From positions 5,146,001-5,210,000 of the forward strand of contig NC_057791.1 of assembly GCF_014905175.1 (NCBI RefSeq): a DNA stretch of 64,000 nucleotides, given 5' to 3'. Both the position numbers and the translations under genes were made by a program. This DNA is from Aphidius gifuensis (Eukaryota > Arthropoda > Insecta > Hymenoptera > Braconidae). Positions within the stretch are counted from its first letter, which is position 1, and the number at the start of each line of letters is the position of its first letter. Shown here one piece after another: positions 48,498-61,500 of the stretch. The notes below the pieces were generated by a model. It was not told the DNA's origin. It saw nothing but the letters and a program-made list of their open reading frames with translations, and ran no database searches.

Positions 48498-51400
48498 TTA
48501 ACCCAATCGTGGTACATAAACATTATTTATCGGAAGACACATAGATAAACAACCTTCACATGATCGGACTCTTTTCATTTTTGGGTTTGATAAACAATAA
48601 GTATTAAAATACAACCGTGTTTTAATATGGACAATAGTGGATATAGATATATTCCAGGCTTTTTTAACTTCATGAATATCAGGATTACTAAAGAGATATA
48701 AATCTTGAATTTTAGAATCAGTGAATGCACCAGTTTCAATAGAGCTAATGTTGTTGTGTGTCAAATCTAATTGACCGGATTTTATACCGTCAAAAGTATC
48801 CTTTTCGATAGTTGTAAGTTCATTGTAACTCAAATTATACAAAACAAAATTTTTATTATCAAATAACATGAATGCTTCGTCGTCAATGTCCTCAATTTCA
48901 TTGTTATTTAATAAAAGCACAGCGAGACTCTTGAGATTATTAAATACATTCATTGAAACAAGAGATATTTTATTGAATGACAAGTTTATATATCGGAGAT
49001 TATTTAGTAAATTGAATGCACCAGCTTCAATTGTCGATAACTGTGTTTTGGTTATTGTAAATACTTCAATTTGTTGCACACAAATCAATGAATTTTCTTG
49101 TAGTCTATCAATTGCACCAGTTGTATAACGAATGTCAATTATTGAATTTGGTATATCTTTTGAAAATGAATTATGACAAATACCAACAGAGTGATTACCA
49201 ACAATTTCGAGGGTTTTTATCACTTTAAGATCGGTCAAAACTTGACTGAGATAAATACTTGTTTCGATAACTTCGATTTTCAGATATCTCAGAGATTGTA
49301 GTTGTACAAATAAATTTTTCTTGAGGTTGATGGCTCCAACATTCAATATTAAATTTTCTAAGTTTATCAAACTCTTAAATGATTCAGGATAAATCACAAA
49401 TTTAAAATGTCCAGTATAATGAATCGTTAAAGTTGTAAAATGGAATCTGACATTAGAATATTTGAATGCATTTTTATTAATTGATGATATACCGGATAAT
49501 TCAAGTTCTCTACTTGGTAATAAAAAAACTGGTAGAAACATCATAAAAATAAATTGATTTATAACTACGTTGACAGACAAAAGTGAATTCAATTTTGTAC
49601 AAATCTTAAAAGATTCTTGAGTAAAACAATTCGCCTGAATTCGATCTTCATCCGCGCTCCAAATTCTAATATTACCTTCAAGTTCAACATTATTATCGAC
49701 ATTTAATGTTTCAAAGTCCAAAGTTTTAAATGCACCACTTTCAATTGTTATTAATTTATTGTTTGATAAATCCAGTTGTCGAATTATCACATCAACAAAT
49801 AAATCTTTGCTTACAGATGTCAACTTGTTGTAACTCAAATCTAGCATTGATAATATTTTTCCTGTAAATGCTCCATTAACAATATTGTCAATTTTATTAT
49901 CACTGAGTATCAGTGAATTTAGATTGGTTAAGTTCTCAAAAGTATTTCGATTAATTTGTGTCAGCTCATTCGATGACAATACCAAACTAGTGAGTTTATC
50001 GAGTCCAACGAATGATCCAGGTTTAATTCTTTCGAGGGTGCTACTTGTTATACCAAGATACTCAAGATTCGACAGACAAATAAAATCACCTTCTTCTAAA
50101 CTTGTAAACCATCCATGTGCGTAATGAAGACTTGAAGTTTTAGTATTACGATCCATACATATATCCCTATCACAAATAGCCATTCTTTCAGCATCAGAAA
50201 CTAATAAATTCTTTATATTTGAATGTCTTACTAACTCACAGATATAAACATTACATCTCTCAGCATCGGTTGCTGAAGTTTCGAATGTTATTAATGATTT
50301 CAGATCTCGCAAAAAATATGTATTAAATTTAATTGGTTCAGTTTTGAGTTCCAAAAATTCGAGATTTGATAATCCTTCAAATGATTTTTCAGTAATTTTA
50401 AAACTTTTTGCTGTTGAAATAATTATTAACGTTGTTATCGTTATATTAATAAATGTATTCTCTTCAATTGACGATATTTTGCTGTCATTTATTTTTAAAA
50501 TATTTGGTTGCCATTGATCGGGAACGATTGGCATAACTAACGACAATGATGTTAGATTTGATGTTTTACAAATTTTGAAAAAGTTATATTCACTTAGGTA
50601 ACAGTGTGTTTTATTATTTTGATAATCAACAGATGATACATCAGCTTCATCTTTTAGATTCAATATAACGTCATCTGGTCTTGAATCAAAAAACACAATA
50701 GTCTTATTTGTAAGACCCCATGAAGAGTGCCCATAAATATCAAAAATACTATTATCAAACAAAAAAACCATATCACTTTGCGAATTAGTAAATGCGTTGT
50801 CCTCGACGAATTGTATATTGTTTCGTGACAAATCAATGAAATCACATTTTATATTTTCAAACATTCTCCATCCGATATATTCTATTTGATTATAGCTAAT
50901 GTTTAGCAATGTCAATTTATTATCCTCCGCGAGATTGAATGCTCTATTATTAATAGTTTTTATCGAGTTATATATAAGATTGATAGTGTTCAATGATTTT
51001 AGATTAAATACACGTGAAGGTATATGAGTCAATTGTTTATTTAATACCAATGATACTGTGATTAGATCATCAAGACCAGCGAATATTCCTGGTTGGAGTG
51101 TAGTTAGATTACTGTTTGTGATTACTAATTCAGTGAGATATTTTAAACATTTAAAACACCTGTTTGATAATGCTTTCAAATGACCGCCAGTATATTGGAG
51201 TTTTAATAATTGTAATGGATTATCGTTATTTTGATAATTACAAATATCTACAGTATAATGATTTAAAAGTTCTAAATTAACCAAACTTGGATGGTTTTTC
51301 AATACGGCAATGAGATTAGCTGTTGTTGAATTAACTATTTGTAACTTGAGTGATTTTAATTTACGCATTCCTTTGAAAGTATCAACGTTCAGTAAAACAA

Positions 51401-51767
51401 TAGCTGAATTGATTTCTATATATTCAAGATTTGCTAAATTTGCAAAAGCATATGGCTCAATGGAGATATTTTTAACAGGTAAATCGAGTTTTAAATTTTT
51501 CATCGACGGAAATTCATTACTAAATATATAATTTTCAATGGTATTACTGTCAATATTGCTTGTTACTCGAATTTCTTCAATCTCGCTTAATAGTCTTACA
51601 TTTTTTGGTACATGATAAGTCCACCCGTTGACTGAACATTGAAACTCATTTCTGTCTGATTCTTCTTGGCAATAAATGTGATCTTTGTCAATTGCATCAC
51701 AAATAATAATTGACAAATATATTATTACAAATTTTATTAAAACCGAAAATATTTTAATATTTTCCAT
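48498..51767 (-). CDS. Secreted LRR protein, array copy C
   Basis: Single exon of 1089 codons starting MENIKIFSVLIKF. Signal peptide, three LRR blocks and Cys tail (SCEGCLSMC) as in copy B, ending VYVPRLG. Block 1 has its own differences (for example NLIYNSIKTINNR), while block 2 is almost the same as copy B and block 3 is near-identical to B, which suggests recent conversion. The 3' flank is truncated: the usual shared flank stops at about 48480, immediately after the stop codon, where the unrelated spacer begins. Intact and presumably functional. Confidence 0.87.
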   Translation of the reverse strand: MENIKIFSVLIKFVIIYLSIIICDAIDKDHIYCQEESDRNEFQCSVNGWTYHVPKNVRLLSEIEEIRVTSNIDSNTIENYIFSNEFPSMKNLKLDLPVKNISIEPYAFANLANLEYIEINSAIVLLNVDTFKGMRKLKSLKLQIVNSTTANLIAVLKNHPSLVNLELLNHYTVDICNYQNNDNPLQLLKLQYTGGHLKALSNRCFKCLKYLTELVITNSNLTTLQPGIFAGLDDLITVSLVLNKQLTHIPSRVFNLKSLNTINLIYNSIKTINNRAFNLAEDNKLTLLNISYNQIEYIGWRMFENIKCDFIDLSRNNIQFVEDNAFTNSQSDMVFLFDNSIFDIYGHSSWGLTNKTIVFFDSRPDDVILNLKDEADVSSVDYQNNKTHCYLSEYNFFKICKTSNLTSLSLVMPIVPDQWQPNILKINDSKISSIEENTFINITITTLIIISTAKSFKITEKSFEGLSNLEFLELKTEPIKFNTYFLRDLKSLITFETSATDAERCNVYICELVRHSNIKNLLVSDAERMAICDRDICMDRNTKTSSLHYAHGWFTSLEEGDFICLSNLEYLGITSSTLERIKPGSFVGLDKLTSLVLSSNELTQINRNTFENLTNLNSLILSDNKIDNIVNGAFTGKILSMLDLSYNKLTSVSKDLFVDVIIRQLDLSNNKLITIESGAFKTLDFETLNVDNNVELEGNIRIWSADEDRIQANCFTQESFKICTKLNSLLSVNVVINQFIFMMFLPVFLLPSRELELSGISSINKNAFKYSNVRFHFTTLTIHYTGHFKFVIYPESFKSLINLENLILNVGAINLKKNLFVQLQSLRYLKIEVIETSIYLSQVLTDLKVIKTLEIVGNHSVGICHNSFSKDIPNSIIDIRYTTGAIDRLQENSLICVQQIEVFTITKTQLSTIEAGAFNLLNNLRYINLSFNKISLVSMNVFNNLKSLAVLLLNNNEIEDIDDEAFMLFDNKNFVLYNLSYNELTTIEKDTFDGIKSGQLDLTHNNISSIETGAFTDSKIQDLYLFSNPDIHEVKKAWNISISTIVHIKTRLYFNTYCLSNPKMKRVRSCEGCLSMCLPINNVYVPRLG

Positions 51768-51845
51768 TTTGAAAACTCACAACGTTTTAATATTTTCAAC
51801 TATTATTTTTTTTTTTATAAATAGCAAGAACGTGTTAACGATGAC

Positions 51846-51893
51846 GTGTAAAAGATATAAAAAATACCTGTATGTTTCAAGCCCAAGTTGAGC
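51846..51893 (-). promoter_or_regulatory. Conserved upstream block of LRR copy C
   Basis: Same layout as copy B with the TATA-like AGATATAAAAAA (on +). The palindrome has one change, GCCCAAGTTGAGC. Confidence 0.55.
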
Positions 51894-53266
51894 GTTTAAT
51901 AAATTTACAACTACTAATCAGGAAGAACTAAAAAATGAATTTAAAAGTCAGGTTTGTCCATTTTTATTTGTGATAATCTATTTTTTTTCACTGATAAAAA
52001 AAAGAATACATAACATATAACGGGCAACAACAGGTTTGTTTTCATTTTTTTTTACTGATAAAACCTAAATAATATAGCTAAGTTCATAAAACAACTACAC
52101 GTACTACAACTATAATCGAAAGACAAACATATATAGCTTGCCATATGTGAACGAATTTGTTATCAAAAAATTCTAAAGCATAAATTTGTCATGTAAACAA
52201 ATTTAAAATAATGAACACCAATTTTTATTGAATAAACAAATTAATACAGATTGATTTTATATTTTTTCAATTCCTAATTAACCAGCACATTGGTCAAGTC
52301 GGGTTATTTATTGGTGACTTGGCTAATGTAGAAAAATGTATATTGACTTAAGTCAATGTTCTTTGTGATAAAAATTAAAATACATGAAATATTTAGTACA
52401 TAAAATATGACTGGCTATAATGCGTTTCTTTTTCATTTTTTTCTTACTGATAAAGACTTATTATTATACCTTAGATCCTAAAAAAAAAAAAAAATTACAA
52501 TTAAAGTGGATGGACAAATAAATACAGCTTGCCATTTTTTGTGAACAAATTCGTTATCAAATTCCAAAGCATAAATTTTCTACATCATATTGTTATGAAT
52601 TTTTTTTCCAGTATAATATCATTTACAAAAAAACAAAATTATATTTAATGGTATTTTTGAAAACTATTCAATTAAGTAATAATATATAATTACACCAAGA
52701 AAGATTTAATTTAACATTAACAATTAATTGGTAGCAAAAAAAATTTTGTATTAATAACATAATGATTATTTTTTGTGTTCTACATTGTTCTACATTCTTT
52801 AGGTATCTAATCTTCTTATTCAAATATATAAAATACCATCAAACACAAAACCCCAAAAAATTATAAGATTGTTGCGATGTACTGACTTTATAATATGTCA
52901 GTCATAATGTTCTACATTTTAATTTATTTTTTAGTCCACAAAGATAACGAGGTAAAATATAAGTATAGTCTTAAATTAAAAAAATAACAAATAGATAATG
53001 GTGTAATAATTTTTATACCTTAAATTTAATATTCAAAACTGGTTCAGACATTATTTTTAAATAAATTTATGATAATTTCAGATTTTTAAATAAAAATAAT
53101 GTCAAGAATGTTTTTTTGGTTACATTATATCTTTATATTTTAACGAGCGTTTACATCATTATATGAAAAAAGAAAAATATCAATAAAGACAATTGTAGTT
53201 ATATATCTATATTTGCTCTATAAAAATAAAAATTATAATTTAATCTTCATTTTCTGGTGATGAGTT
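51894..53266. other. Upstream flank of copy C and spacer
   Basis: To about 52560 this is the same sequence type as 45065-45850 upstream of copy B. From 52740 to 53040 it repeats the unit flank seen at 36600-36950 and 62450-62700. No coding potential. Confidence 0.6.
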
Positions 53267-53424
53267 TTACTTGAGTCTTTTCATGGCCTTTTTCCAATTC
53301 AGTTTCGTGGTACCCCATGGTAAACCCCGGAGCCATTGTTTTCCGACAGTTTGAATACATTCGAATGTGTACCTGGTCACATCTGGTGGAACGGAATTCA
53401 TCGTTTCCCAATTTTGCCATCACG
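53267..53424 (-). pseudogene. Fragment of an unrelated gene, about 50 codons
   Basis: On the - strand an open stretch reads VPPDVTRYTFECIQTVGKQW, then LPWGTTKLNWKKAMKRLK and a stop. Its composition is far less AT-biased than the flanks, and its codon use looks like real coding DNA. It has no LRR character and no start codon context. I do not recognise the protein. It may be a duplicated last exon or a piece of a transposable-element protein. Confidence 0.45.
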
Positions 53425-53587
53425 TAATTGTAAATTTATATGTAAATGAACTATTTTTAATGATACTATTTTTTATTGTTGAATTTTCAAAATATTATTA
53501 TTTGTTATATATTCAAAATGAAATTGTAATTAACATATTTATCTATAAATTTTTATTTATATTAATACTCATCAAGCAAGCCACATA

Positions 53588-54179
53588 CGAGAGAAGTGAC
53601 GAGAGACGATAAATTTCGAGACGAGAGACGAATTTTCTCTCGTCCCGAGAGACGAGACACCAATGTCGATATGCGAGAGAAAAGTCGAGAGATAAATATT
53701 TTAGTTCATGTTTTTATTTTTTTTTGATTTTTATATATTTTCAATTTACTTATATGATAATACATTTCTTTTAGACGCTTTTATAATTCTTTTAAATCTA
53801 TTATAATAAATTTTTGATTTTTTTTTCATCAATATGTTGATTATAATATTATTTTTTATATTGCTTCTTGTTTTATATATAGTACAGTATAGATAACATA
53901 TCTATTCTCCATACTATATTTGTTTTTCGCAGAAAAATTACCGGAATAATCGAATAATATCTAAGCATAAAAAATTTGTATTAAAAATTAAAAAAATAAA
54001 TTATAATAAAATCAAAGTAATGAATCTATTATTTATATTGTAAATAAAACTACCAAAAATAAATTGTTGACCGAGAGAAGTCGAGACGAGACGAGAGATA
54101 GCTGACGAGAGACGATCTTTTAAAGTCGAGACGAGACGAGAGAGGGCTGACTCTCGTCTCGTCTCGTCTCGCGGCATCA
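53588..54179. mobile_element. GAGACGAGA-rich foldback element, about 590 bp
   Basis: Both ends consist of many imperfect CGAGACGAGAGA units that pair as inverted repeats (CGAGAGACGAG near 53600; CTCTCGTCTCGTCTCGTCTC at 54151-54170). The centre is AT-rich. Compared with the flanks of copies B, E and F, the shared phrase CAAGCAAGCCACAT/AATAATTCATTTTTTG is split exactly here, with TA on each side as a possible target duplication. It is non-coding. Confidence 0.75.
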
Positions 54180-54231
54180 CTAAATTACTAATAATTCATT
54201 TTTTTGCGTTTAATTGATATATTTTTTATAC

Positions 54232-57082
54232 CTAACCCAGTCGTGGTGGATGAGGATACTTCATAGGAATACACATGGATGGACATGTTTCACATGATAA
54301 AAAACTTTCTGTTTTTTGATTTGACAAGCAGTACATATTGAAAAACATCGATCTTTTAATATGGACAATAGTGGATATAGATATATTCCAGGCTTTTTTA
54401 GCTTCATGTATATCAGGATTACTAAATAGATATAAATCTTGAATTTTAGAATCAGTGAATGCACCAGTTTCAATAGAGCTAATATTGTTGTGTGTCAAAT
54501 CTAATTGACCGGATTTTATACCGTCAAAAGTATCCTTTTCGATAGTTGTAAGTTCATTGTAACTCAAATTATACAAAACAAAATTTTTATTATCAAATAA
54601 CATGAATGCTTCGTCGTCGATGTCCTCAATTTCATTGTTATTTAATAAAAGTACAGCGAGACTCTTGAGATTATTAAATACATTCATTGAAACAAGAGAT
54701 ATTTTATTAAATGACAAGTTTATATATCGGAGATTATTCAGTAAATTAAATGCACCAGCTTCAATTGTAGACAGCTGTGTTTTGGTTATTGTAAATATTT
54801 CAATTTGTTGCACACAAATTAATGAATTTTCTTGTAGTCTATCAATTGTACCTGTTGTATAACGAATGTCGATTATTGAATTTGGTAAATCTTTTGAAAA
54901 TGAATTATGACAAATACCAACAGAATGATTACCCACAATTTCGAGGGTTTTTATCACTTTAAGATCGATCAGGACTTGACTGAGATAAAGACTAGTTTCG
55001 ATAACTGCGATTTTAAGATATTTAAGAGATTTTAGTTCAACAAATAAGTTTTTTTTGAGTTTGATGGCTCCTACATTTAATATTAAATTTTCTAAGTTTA
55101 TCAAACCCTCAAATGATTCTGGATAAATCATAAATTCAAAACTTCCAGTATAATGAATTGTTAAAGTTCTAAAATGAGACCTGACGTTCGAATATTTGAA
55201 TGCATTTCTATTAATTGATGATATATCAGATAATTCTAGTTTTCTACTTGGCAATAAAAAATCTGGTAAAAACGTTATGACTATAAATTTATCTACAACT
55301 ACGTTAACTGATGATAGAGAATTCAATTTTGTACAAATCTTGAAAAATGCTTGAGTGAAACACTTCGCCTGAATTCGGGTTTCATCTGCGCTCCAAATTC
55401 CAAGATTTCCTTCAAGTTCAACATTATTATCTACATTTAATGTTTCAAAGTTCAAAGTTTTGAATGCACCAATTTCAATTGTCATTAATTTATTATTTGA
55501 TAAATCCAGTTGTTTAATCATAACATCAACAAATAAAATTTTGCTTATAGATGTCAGCTTGTTGTAACTTAAATCTAGCATTGATAATGTTTTTCTTTTA
55601 AATGCCCCATTAACAATACTGTTTATTTTATTATCACTAAGTATAATTGAATTCAAATTTGTTAAGTTCTCAAAAGTATCTCGATCAATTTGTGTCAACT
55701 CATTCGATGACAATACCAAGCTAGTAAGTTTATCAAGTCCAGCAAATGATCCAGGTTTAATTCTTTCGAGGGTGCTACTTGTTATACCAAGATATTCAAG
55801 ATTGGACAAACAAATAAAATCACCTTGTTCTAAACTTGTAAACCATCCATGTGTGTAATGAAGACTTGAAGTTTTAGTATTACGATCCGTACATATATCC
55901 CTATCACAAATAGCCATTCTTTCAGCATCAGAAATTAATAAATTCTTCATATTTGAATGTCTGACTAATTCACAGATGTAAACATTACATCTCTCAGCAT
56001 CGGTTGCTGAAGTTTCGAATGTTATTAATGATTTTAGATCACGCAAAAAATATGTATTAAATTTAATTGGTTCAGTTTTGAGTTCCAAAAATTCGAGATT
56101 TGATAATCCTTCAAATGATTTTTCAGTAATTTTAAAACTTTTTGCTGTTGAAGTAATTATTAACGTTGTTATCGTTATATTAATAAATGTATTCTCTTCA
56201 ATTGACGATATTTCGCTGTCATTTATTTTTAAAATATTTGGTTGCCATTGATCGGGAACGATTGGCATAACTAACGACAATGATGTTAGATTTGATGTTT
56301 TACAAATTTTGAAAAAATTATATTCACTTGGATAACAGTGTGTGTAATTATTTTGATATTCAATAGATGATAAATCAGCTTTTTTTTATGGATTCAATAT
56401 AATGTCATCTGGTCTTGAATCAAAAAACACAATAGTCTTATTTTTTAAACCCCATAAAGAGTTCACATAAATATTAAAAATACTATTATCAAAAAAAAAA
56501 ATCAGTATATTGAAGTCTTAATAATTGTAATGGATTATTGTCATTCTGATAATTACAAATATCTACAGTATAATGATTTAAAAGTTCTAAGTTCGTCAAA
56601 CTCGGATGGTTTTTTATTACGACAATGAGATTAGCCGTTGTTGAGCTAATTATTTGTAACTTGAGTGATTTTAATTTAGGCATTCCTTTGAAAGTATCAA
56701 CGTTCAGCAAAACAATGGCTGAATTGATTTCTATATCTTCAAGATTTGTTAAATTAGCAAAAGCATATGGCTCAATTGAGATATTCTTAACAGGTAAATC
56801 AAGTTTTAAAATTTTCAACGACGGAAGTTCATCACTAAATACATAATTTGCAATGGTATTACTGTCAATATTACTTGTTACTTGAATTTCTTCAATCTCG
56901 CTTAATAATTTTACATTTTTTGGTACATGATAAGTCCACCCGTTGACTGAACATTGAAACTCATTTCTGGCAGATTCTTCGTGGCAATAAACAAAATTTT
57001 CGTTGATTGCATCACAAATAATAATTGACAAATATATTGTTACAAATTTTATTAGAATCGAAAATATTTTAATATTTTTCAT
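54232..57082 (-). pseudogene. LRR array copy D, pseudogene
   Basis: The start (57082, MKNIKIFSILIKF) and signal peptide are intact, and 194 codons match the other copies. Then a deletion equal to 419 bases of copy B (its 43936-44354) shifts the frame and ends translation at about 56489. Further on, AAA has become TAA in the Pro-Lys-Lys-Lys stretch (near 56389). The rest is open and highly similar through blocks 2 and 3 to an end HPPRLG. The single-base nonsense change and the deletion are independent lesions. The remaining frame is otherwise undamaged, so the loss is recent, or conversion keeps it clean. Confidence 0.88.
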
Positions 57083-57160
57083 TTTGAAAACTCACAATGT
57101 TTTAATATTTTCAACTATTATTATTTTTTTATCAATAGCAAATACTCATTAACGATGACG

Positions 57161-57211
57161 TGTACGTACAAGATATAAAAATTACATGTATGTTTAAAGC
57201 TCAAGTTGAGC
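57161..57211 (-). promoter_or_regulatory. Conserved upstream block of LRR copy D
   Basis: TATA-like AGATATAAAAA (on +) and a perfect GCTCAAGTTGAGC palindrome. It is retained although the gene is broken. Confidence 0.5.
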
Positions 57212-58579
57212 GTTCAAAAGTTTTAGAACTACTAATCAGAAAAAACTAAAAAATAAATTTAAAAGTGAGGTTTGTTTATTTTTATTTGTGATAATCTTTT
57301 TTTTATCACTGATACAATACAATGTATAACGGGCAACAACAGGTTTGTTTTTCATTATTTTTTGCCGATAAATCTTAAATAACATAGCTAAGCTCATAGA
57401 GGAACAATTACAATTGAAAGATAAACATGTAGCTTGCCATGCGTGAACAAAATCTTTATCAAATTCTACAGCATAAATTTTTTATGTAAAAATATTATCA
57501 TATAAATTTTTAGCTCAAATAAAGGAAATATGTAATAAACAGATATGTAACGTGTGATTTTCAGGCACACCATAACTTTATATTATTTAATATTTATTTC
57601 AAAAATAGATTTAAAATGACTTACACCAGTTTTATTAATTAAACAAAATAATACTATTTTATTATATATATTTAATTTATGAAATAGAGTATGTTTGAGA
57701 TAATACAGTAAATAATAATTATAAGTTTGTGATGTGACAAAGCCGCGTCACAAATACAAGTTTAAAAAAAATTTACGGACATCTTTATGGATGGTGGCTG
57801 GACACAGAGCGATATCATTTTTTTCTAATTTCTTATTCATTAAAATTATTAGTTAAGTTTCGTGATTTACTTGACTGATGTGGTGAAAATCATCGAAATA
57901 TCATTTATATATTATTTGACCTCGTTACAGGTATAAAAATTTTAATACCTTAAATTTCAAATCTAAAACAGAATATACATTGTTTCATGCATAATATAAT
58001 TTCATACAACTTTATTATAAATTCAAGAAGAGTAATTTTTTTTTAACAAATTATAAAATAAAAAAAAATGTGATAAATCTTGCTTACATTATATATCTTC
58101 ATATTTTAACGACTGTTTACATTATAATATGATAAAAAATATAGGATACATTAAGAGAATTGTGGTTATATATCTATATTCTCTCTATAAAAATAATAAC
58201 TATATAATTTAATCTTCATCATCTGGTGGTTTTGATTGATTGATTAATACTCATCAAACAAGCGACATAATAATAATTAATTTTTTGTGACTCATATGAT
58301 ATATTTTTTTGGTTTACTTTTGAAATTTCGAATAGTAAACAATATTACGATACTTGCACATACAATACTATATACATATTCTATACTGTATACTTGATAT
58401 TACAATTCATGTATAACGGTGAACTTCATAGATTTATTAATTTAATTTATATCTGATTACGGTATTCATACTGTAATAGCGGTAATAAAATTCAACAGAA
58501 AAATAGTTTATTAGCTTTCAAGTTTGGCTAAAAGAACATTATCATGTATAGTTTTTTATAAAAGTGACATCTTTCATAC
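57212..58579. other. Spacer between LRR copies D and E
   Basis: Upstream flank of copy D, then the 3' flank of copy E with the shared CATCAAACAAGCGACATAAT phrase at 58253. A small imperfect palindrome (TTTGTGATGTGAC / GTCACAAA) lies at 57727-57752 with GC-richer sequence to 57820. No gene seen. Confidence 0.55.
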
Positions 58580-61500
58580 TTAACCCAGCCGTGGCGAAAA
58601 ATACTTAAGAGGAATACACATGGATGGACATGCTTCACATGATATTACACTTTCTGTTTTTCTGTTTGACAAACAATACATATCAAAAAACACCGATGTT
58701 TTAATATGGACATTAGTAGATGCAGACACATTCCAAGATGTTTTAACTTCGTATATATCAATATTACTGAATAGATATAAATCTTTAATGTTAGAATCGG
58801 TGAATGCACCAGCTTCAATAGAACGAATTTTGTTGTACGACAAATCTAATTGATCGGATTTTATGCTGTCAAAGGTATTCTCTTCAATAGTTGTAAGTTC
58901 ATTGTGACTCAAATTATACAAAACAAAATTTTTATTATCAAATAACATAAATGCTTCGTCGTCGATGTCCTCAATTTCATTGTTATTTAATAAAAGCACA
59001 GCGAGACTCTTGAGATTATTAAATACATTCATTGAAACAAGAGATATTTTATTGAATGACAAGTTTATATATCGGAGATTATTCAGTAAATTAAATGCAC
59101 CAACTTCAATTGTCGACAACTGTGTTTTGGTTATTGTAAATACTTCAATTTGTTGCACACAAATTAATGAATTTTCTTGTAGTCTATCAATTGTACCTGT
59201 TGTATAACGAATGTCGATTATTGAATTTGGTATTTCTTTTGAAAATGAATTTTGACAAATACCGACAGAATGATTACCAACAATTTGGAGAGTTTTTAAA
59301 TTCTTAAGATCTGTCAGTATTTGACTGAGGTAAAGACTAGTTTCGATAACCCCGATTTTAAGATATTTGAGAGATTTTAGTTCAACAAATAAGTTTTTTT
59401 TGAGTTTGATGGCTCCTACATTTAATATTAAATTTTCTAAGTTTATCAAACCCTCAAATGATTCCGGAAAAATCATAAATTCAAAACCTCCAGTATAATG
59501 AATTGTTAAAGTTCTAAAATGAGACCTGACGTTCGAATATTTAAATGCATTTCTATTAATTGATGATATATCGAATAATTCAAGTTTTCTACTTGGCAAT
59601 AAGAAATCTGGTAAAAACGTTATGACTATAAATTTATCTACAACTACGTTAACCGATGATAGAGAATTCAATTTTGTACAAATCTTGAAAAATGCTTGAG
59701 TGAAACACTTCGCCTGAATTCGGGTTTCATCTGCGCTCCAAATTCCAAGATTTCCTTCAAGTTCATCATTATTATCTACATTTAATGTTTCAAAGCTCAA
59801 AGTTTTGAATGCACCAATTTCAATTGTTATTAATTTATTATTTGATAAATCCAGTTGTCTAATTATCACATCAACAAATAAATTTTTGCTTATAGATGTC
59901 AGCTTGTTGTAACTCAAATCCAGCATTGATAATATTTTTCCTCTAAATGCTCCATTAACAATATTGTCAATTTTATTATCACAAAGTATAAGTGAATTCA
60001 AATTTGTTAAGTTCTCAAAAGTATTCTGATCAATTTGTGTCAATTTATTCGATGACAATACCAAAGTAGTGAGTTTATCGAGTCCAACGAATGATCCAGG
60101 TTTAATGTCTATAAGACTGCTATTTGTTACACCGAGATATTCAAGTTTTTTCAAGCAAAAAAAATCAGAATGTTGCAACATTGTAAACCATCCATGTGTA
60201 TAACGAAGACTCAAAATTTTAGTATTACGATCTATACATATATCCCTTTTACAAATAGCTATTTTCTCTGCATCAGATATTAATAAATTTTTTAGATTTG
60301 AACGTCTTACTAATTCACAAGTATATTTACAATTGCATCTCTCAGAATCAGTTGCTGAAATTTCTAAAGTAACCAATGATTTTAAATGATCCAAAAAATG
60401 AGAATTCAATTTAATTCGTTGAGTCTTAAGTTCCAAATATTCAAGTTTCGATAATCCTTCAAATGATTTTTCAGTAATTTTAAAATTTTTTGCTGTGGAA
60501 GCAATTATTAATGTTGTTATAGTTATATTAACAAATGTATTTTCTTCGATTGATGATATTTCGTTATCTTGTATTTCAAGAATATTTGGTTGCCATGTGT
60601 CAGGAACGATTGGCATAACTAAAGATAATGAAGTTAAATTTGATGTTTTGCAAATTTTAAAATAATTATATTTACTTGGGTAACAGTGTGTGTGATTGTA
60701 GACATCAGATGACAAATAATCCTTATTTTTTGGATTCACTACAATGTCATCTAGTCTCGAATCAAAAAATATAATAGTTTTATTTTTAAGACCCCATAAA
60801 GAGTAACCTTTAATATTGAAAATATTATTGTCAAACAAAAAAATTATATCAATTTGAGAATCCTTAAATGCATTATCTTCAATAAAATGGATGTTATTCC
60901 GTGATAAATCAATCAAATCGCATTTTATATTTTCGAACATTTTCCATCCAATATATTCCATTTGATTATAGCTAATGTTTAGCGATGACAATTTATTATC
61001 TTCCACGAGGTTAAATGCTCTATTATTAATAGTTTTAATCGAGTTATAACTCAGATTGATCGTGTTTAATGATTTTATATTGAATACACGTGAAGGTATA
61101 TGAGTCAGTTGTTTATTTAATACCAATGATACTGTGATTAGATCATCAAGGCCATCGAATATTCCTGGTTTGAGTGTAGTTAGATTACTTTTTGTGATTA
61201 TCAATTCAGTGAGATATTTTAAACATTTAAAACACCTGTTCGATAATGCTTTCAAATGACCACCAGTATATTGAAGTTTTAATAATTGTAATGGATTATT
61301 GTCATTCTGATAATTACAAATATCTACAGTATAATGATTTAAAAGTTCTAAGTTTGTCAAACTTGGATGGTTTTTTAATACGGCAATGAGATTAGCTGTT
61401 GTTGAATTAATTATTTGTAACTTGAGTGATTTTAATTTTGGCATATCTTTGAAAGTATCAACGTTTAGTAAAACAATAGCCGAATTGATTTCTATATTTT

